9,743 bases of DNA from an uncultured Ruminococcus sp. GTDB taxonomy: Bacteria; Bacillota; Clostridia; Oscillospirales; Ruminococcaceae. Positions within the stretch are counted from its first letter, which is position 1. The number at the start of each line of letters is the position of its first letter. A model generated the notes under the pieces. That model was not told the DNA's origin. It searched no databases and saw only the letters and a list, made by a program, of their open reading frames with translations. Position numbers and translations under genes: made by a program. Of this stretch, positions 6,704 to 9,743 are shown piece by piece. The DNA is taken from assembly GCA_946186215.1 (NCBI GenBank), contig CAMHMM010000051.1, positions 1-9,743 on the forward strand, given 5' to 3'.

Positions 6704-8929
6704 ATGGATAAATACGAGGTCCTGAAAAATTATTTCGGATATGATAAATTCAGGCAGGGACAGAGTGAGATAATAGACGCTGTGGAAAGCGGCAGGGATG
6801 TACTTGGCGTAATGCCCACGGGAGCGGGAAAATCCATGTGCTACCAGATACCCGCGCTGATGAAGCCCGGGTTTGCTGTGGTGATATCTCCGCTTATCTC
6901 GCTGATGCAGGATCAGGTAAGGTCTCTTGTGGAGCTTGGCATAAGGGCGGCGTATATCAATTCCTCCCTGAGCATGTCGCAGCTTTACGCGGTAATAAAC
7001 AACTGCGCGCAGGGTATATATAAGCTTGTATATGTGGCACCAGAGCGCCTTGACAGCGAGGTGTTCGTGAATATGGCGATAAACGCCGATATTTCCATGA
7101 TCTGTGTGGATGAGGCGCATTGCATTTCCCAATGGGGGCAGGATTTTCGCCCGAGCTATCTGGGGATACCCGAGTTTATCGCAAAGCTTCCGAAAAGGCC
7201 TGTTGTAGCGGCATTTACCGCTACTGCAACAGACAAGGTGCGCGAGGATATAAGGGAGCTTCTGCATCTTTCCTCGCCCTTTGAGCTTGTCACGGGCTTT
7301 GATAGGGAGAACCTTTATTTTGAGGTGCGTCAGCCTGCGGATAAAAACCACGATCTTGTAAGGCTTGTGGGAAAATACTGCAACGACGGGCGCAGCGGCA
7401 TCGTTTACTGTTCTACGCGAAAGGATGTGGAGGCAGCCTGCGAGCTGCTCCGTGAACGGGGCATCCCCTGTGTGAGATATCATGCAGGGCTCAGCGATGA
7501 GGAACGAAAGAAGAATCAGGACGATTTCATCTACGACAGAGTAAGAGTCATAACCGCTACCAATGCCTTTGGCATGGGGATAGACAAATCAAATGTATCC
7601 TTTGTTATACATTATAATATGCCGAAGGATCTGGAAAGCTATTATCAGGAGGCCGGCAGGGCAGGGCGCGATGGCTCACAGTCAGACTGCATACTTATGT
7701 ACAGCCCAAGAGATACCGTTATAGCGCGGTACCTCATCGACAAGAGCTATGAGGAATCCGCTCTGGGCAGCGAGGAGGCTGAGAAGGTAAGACAACGCGA
7801 TATGAAGCGCCTCTGGGATATGGTGAATTATTCAAAGAATACCTCATGTCTGCGCAGTTATATACTGCGTTATTTTGGTGAAAAAGGGGTATATAATTGC
7901 TGCAACTGCTCAAACTGCTGCAAGGGTGCAGAGCTTTCGGATATCACTGTGGACAGCCAGAAGATAATGTCATGTATATTCCGCAGCGGTGAGCAGCACA
8001 ATATCAAATGGGTGTCGGATATCCTGAGGGGAGAGCTGCCGCAGGGTACACAGCACGAGGAGGCGGAGTCCCTTTCCACATTCGGCATAATGAACGGTGC
8101 AAACGAAAGCTATATTTTTGATATATGCGAAACGCTCAGGTCGCGCGGGCTCATAAGCGCCGAAAACAACGGTGCTGTCAGCCTGACGGCGAAGGCTCTG
8201 CCCGTACTGCGGGGACAGATGACGCTTAATGCAAGACTTTCCTCGGATATTACCGCGAGAACATCAAGAAGAAGCGACGATTCCGAGCTTGCTGCAAGGC
8301 TCCGAGCAGTCAGGGACAAGCTTGCCCGCAAACAGAGAGTTCCTGCCTATGTTATCCTTGCAGATTCCGTCATAACCGAGCTTTCCGAGAAAAAGCCCGT
8401 TACAGAGCGCAGCTTCATGGATATACAGGGCATCACCCGCGCAAAATACGACAGATATGCAGACAGCTTTATCGCTGAGATACTTGAATGGCAGAAGGAA
8501 AAGGGCATCCCTGTCAAAACAAGGCAGTCCCGCGATCAGTCGGAAAAATCAGCAGATGTTATACGGGAAATGCTGAACGGTCTTGAAGATATAGAGCTTT
8601 CTGCAAAGGATGTGACTATATCCGAGCTTTGCAGCAACATAATCGTGCGTGCAAAGGAAAAGCACGAAAAGAGGATAAGCCCCAACACGCTCAGGATGAT
8701 GATATTATCCCGCCTTTCCGATGAGGGATATATCAGAAATGTATACGATGATGCGGGGCATCTGAGCCGCGAGACCACGCAGAGATCCGCTGATATAGGC
8801 ATCAGCTCCTATCAGGTGAAAAACAGTGCGGGTGAGAGCTTTACAAGGATAGTCTACAATACACAGGCACAGTCGTATGTTCTCGGACTGTTCGGGATGA
8901 CCGGAAAGGCCGCTGATAAGCAGGGCTGA
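6704..8929 (+). CDS. recQ: ATP-dependent DNA helicase RecQ
   Basis: A 741-residue superfamily 2 helicase that unwinds DNA 3' to 5' in recombination and replication-fork repair. Domains in order: Q-motif FRQGQ at 16-20; Walker A MPTGAGKS at 37-44 (K43); DEAH at 136-139 followed by the RecQ aromatic-rich loop CISQWGQDFRPSY; TATAT at 172-176; motif V ATNAFGMGIDK at 285-295; motif VI QEAGRAGRDG at 315-324; a zinc site C382, C399, C402, C405; a winged-helix RQC region at about 413-505; and an HRDC domain at about 528-597. A further 140 residues follow and include a possible extra helix-turn-helix (about 637-680). E. coli RecQ ends near 610. The start at ATG 6704 gives the family N-terminus MDKYEVLKNYFGYDKFR. 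An upstream in-frame ATG at 6644 lies inside the lipoprotein gene. There is no strong Shine-Dalgarno and only 7 bases after the previous stop, so translational coupling is likely. Confidence 0.96.
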   Translation: MDKYEVLKNYFGYDKFRQGQSEIIDAVESGRDVLGVMPTGAGKSMCYQIPALMKPGFAVVISPLISLMQDQVRSLVELGIRAAYINSSLSMSQLYAVINNCAQGIYKLVYVAPERLDSEVFVNMAINADISMICVDEAHCISQWGQDFRPSYLGIPEFIAKLPKRPVVAAFTATATDKVREDIRELLHLSSPFELVTGFDRENLYFEVRQPADKNHDLVRLVGKYCNDGRSGIVYCSTRKDVEAACELLRERGIPCVRYHAGLSDEERKKNQDDFIYDRVRVITATNAFGMGIDKSNVSFVIHYNMPKDLESYYQEAGRAGRDGSQSDCILMYSPRDTVIARYLIDKSYEESALGSEEAEKVRQRDMKRLWDMVNYSKNTSCLRSYILRYFGEKGVYNCCNCSNCCKGAELSDITVDSQKIMSCIFRSGEQHNIKWVSDILRGELPQGTQHEEAESLSTFGIMNGANESYIFDICETLRSRGLISAENNGAVSLTAKALPVLRGQMTLNARLSSDITARTSRRSDDSELAARLRAVRDKLARKQRVPAYVILADSVITELSEKKPVTERSFMDIQGITRAKYDRYADSFIAEILEWQKEKGIPVKTRQSRDQSEKSADVIREMLNGLEDIELSAKDVTISELCSNIIVRAKEKHEKRISPNTLRMMILSRLSDEGYIRNVYDDAGHLSRETTQRSADIGISSYQVKNSAGESFTRIVYNTQAQSYVLGLFGMTGKAADKQG

Positions 8930-8971
8930 TGAAGCTGCTGCAAAAAAATTCAAATAGTTACAATTATTCTC

Positions 8972-9000
8972 TTGCAATTGCAGGGATAATATGCTATAAT
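8972..9000 (+). promoter_or_regulatory. Sigma-A (sigma70-type) promoter with extended -10
   Basis: The -35 box TTGCAA (8972-8977) and a perfect -10 TATAAT (8995-9000) are separated by exactly 17 bases, and TGC directly before the -10 makes it an extended -10. An A/T-rich stretch (8942-8970) immediately upstream could act as an UP element. Transcription should start near 9006-9008 and read into the chemoreceptor gene. This is the clearest promoter in the window. Confidence 0.85.
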
Positions 9001-9116
9001 CTATTTATGTAATACTGAATAAGTGTGTCTTTTCCGCCTCAGGTATATGGAAGAACGCGCATAACAGGGATATTTCCGCGGATATGGCTTTCGCTTTATA
9101 TAAGTCTTTTGGCACT

Positions 9117-9122
9117 GGAGGG
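9117..9122 (+). promoter_or_regulatory. Strong Shine-Dalgarno deciding a TTG start
   Basis: GGAGGG lies 6 bases before TTG at 9129. It decides the start over the in-frame ATG at 9084, which has only a weak GCGGAT nearby and would add 15 non-hydrophobic residues. Confidence 0.8.
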
Positions 9123-9128
9123 ATTATA

Positions 9129-9743
9129 TTGAATAACCACCGTGAATGGTTCAAAACCTTCATTGGCAGGCTGATCGCTCTTGATATCATTTCCACGATA
9201 ATCGCCGTAGTTATAACGGCCGCCCTTGCTATACACAGCAAAAACGCCTATCTTACCATAGGTGTGTGCTCTGTGATGGTGATAGCCTACATTATCGTTC
9301 TGCTCCACAGCGGAAGGCAGTTTGCAAACCGCATTAATACGATCATAGGCAAGATCGATTCAATAAATAACGGTACGCTTACTACTGTTGATGTTAATAC
9401 ATCTGCTCCTAAGAATGAGCTCGATGAACTCGATCAGAATCTTTCCAAAACTATCAACAACATTTCGGATGTAATAATCCAGACGGGCACAGGCCTTGAC
9501 CGTCTTGCGCAGGGTGATCTCGGCTATCGTCTTCCCGAGGACTGGAACGGCGGATATTCCAATATAAGCCGCAAATATAATCAGATCACAGCATCCCTCA
9601 GAGATACATTCCGTGATATCGACAGTGCATCAGGGCAGGTGTTCACAGGCTCGGAGCAGGTGGCAAACGGTGCGCAGGCGCTTTCTCAGGGCTCCGCGCA
9701 GCAGACCGATGCGATACTCGGGCTCACAGCCCAGATCGAGGAT
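9129..9743 (+). CDS. Methyl-accepting chemotaxis protein, 3' partial
   Basis: A chemoreceptor that would pass signals to CheA/CheW and so bias flagellar or related motility. 205 codons are visible before the window ends, and the conserved CheA-binding tip is not included. The N-terminus NNHREWFKTFIGR is followed by two hydrophobic segments at about 14-36 and 41-60, joined by only a few residues, so there is no extracellular ligand-binding domain. A HAMP-like region (about 61-116) is followed by a second HAMP-like segment (GDLGYRLPEDWNGGYSNIS, about 129-147). Then the methylated coiled coil begins with SGSEQVANGAQALSQGSAQQ-type heptads (about 174-192). The start is TTG, justified by GGAGGG six bases upstream; an in-frame ATG at 9084 is the alternative. 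It is transcribed from its own promoter, separately from the upstream operon. Confidence 0.9.
   Translation, partial: MNNHREWFKTFIGRLIALDIISTIIAVVITAALAIHSKNAYLTIGVCSVMVIAYIIVLLHSGRQFANRINTIIGKIDSINNGTLTTVDVNTSAPKNELDELDQNLSKTINNISDVIIQTGTGLDRLAQGDLGYRLPEDWNGGYSNISRKYNQITASLRDTFRDIDSASGQVFTGSEQVANGAQALSQGSAQQTDAILGLTAQIED

Larger units (their letters stand above)
8930..9128 (+). other. Intergenic region: chemoreceptor promoter and roughly 120-base leader
   Basis: It holds no gene. The first 40 bases are AT-rich, after a weak GCAG...CTGC hairpin at the end of recQ that runs into A residues rather than T residues, so it is not a standard terminator. The promoter is listed separately. From about 9007 to 9128 the transcript would have an untranslated leader that includes the 8-base palindrome TCCGCGGA (9075-9082) and a tiny ATG frame at 9046 of five codons (MEERA). 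I could not match the leader to a c-di-GMP or other known riboswitch by eye. Confidence 0.6.

Noticed and set aside
8920..8950. Possible terminator after recQ
   Set aside because: The short GCAG/CTGC stem is followed by an A-run and not a T-run on the coding strand, so it does not fit an intrinsic terminator.
9001..9128. c-di-GMP (GEMM) riboswitch before the chemoreceptor
   Set aside because: The conserved GEMM-I core elements, such as the GGGCAAACC-like and tetraloop receptor segments, were not found by eye.
1..9743. Defence island, prophage, transposon or CRISPR
   Set aside because: RecQ alone is a housekeeping repair helicase. No nuclease, integrase, transposase, repeat array or phage gene accompanies it.

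Overview
The window is a densely packed, single-strand (+) stretch of about 50% GC. The organism is probably an anaerobic, plant-fibre-degrading Gram-positive of the Clostridia, with Ruminococcus-like Oscillospiraceae the best guess. This is inferred from protein content: a multi-domain GH3 glycosidase, a lipoprotein with a Gram-positive-style signal, EAL/PAS signalling and a chemoreceptor. Nothing in the sequence fixes the taxon. No RNA gene, transposon, CRISPR array, integrase or phage gene was recognised.

Layout: (1) positions 1-2492, the 3' part of a GH3 beta-glycosidase with a fascin-like insertion, an FnIII-like domain and a possible C-terminal carbohydrate-binding domain; (2) 2511-3431, a diacylglycerol/lipid kinase; (3) 3504-5111, an EAL c-di-GMP phosphodiesterase with two C-terminal PAS-like domains; (4) 5124-5426, an unrecognised 100-residue protein; (5) 5426-6696, a secreted lipoprotein with DxDGDG repeats, split by an apparent 1-base frameshift near 5717-5728; (6) 6704-8929, a RecQ helicase with a C-terminal extension; (7) a 199-base intergenic region with a very good extended -10 promoter; (8) 9129 to the window end, the N-terminal part of a methyl-accepting chemotaxis protein that starts at a TTG codon behind a strong Shine-Dalgarno.

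Genes 3-6 are separated by 12, -1 and 7 bases, so they look cotranscribed and partly translationally coupled. Genes 1-2 are also tightly linked (18-base gap). A 72-base gap separates the two groups, with no convincing promoter or terminator in it. The functions (sugar hydrolysis, lipid phosphorylation, c-di-GMP turnover, DNA repair) do not form one obvious pathway. This looks more like an ordinary core/accessory genomic segment than a defence or mobile system. The best points for a second look are the lipoprotein frameshift and its possible effect on RecQ translation, the GH3 insertion, the EAL-PAS-PAS architecture, the RecQ C-terminus, and the chemoreceptor with almost no extracellular domain.
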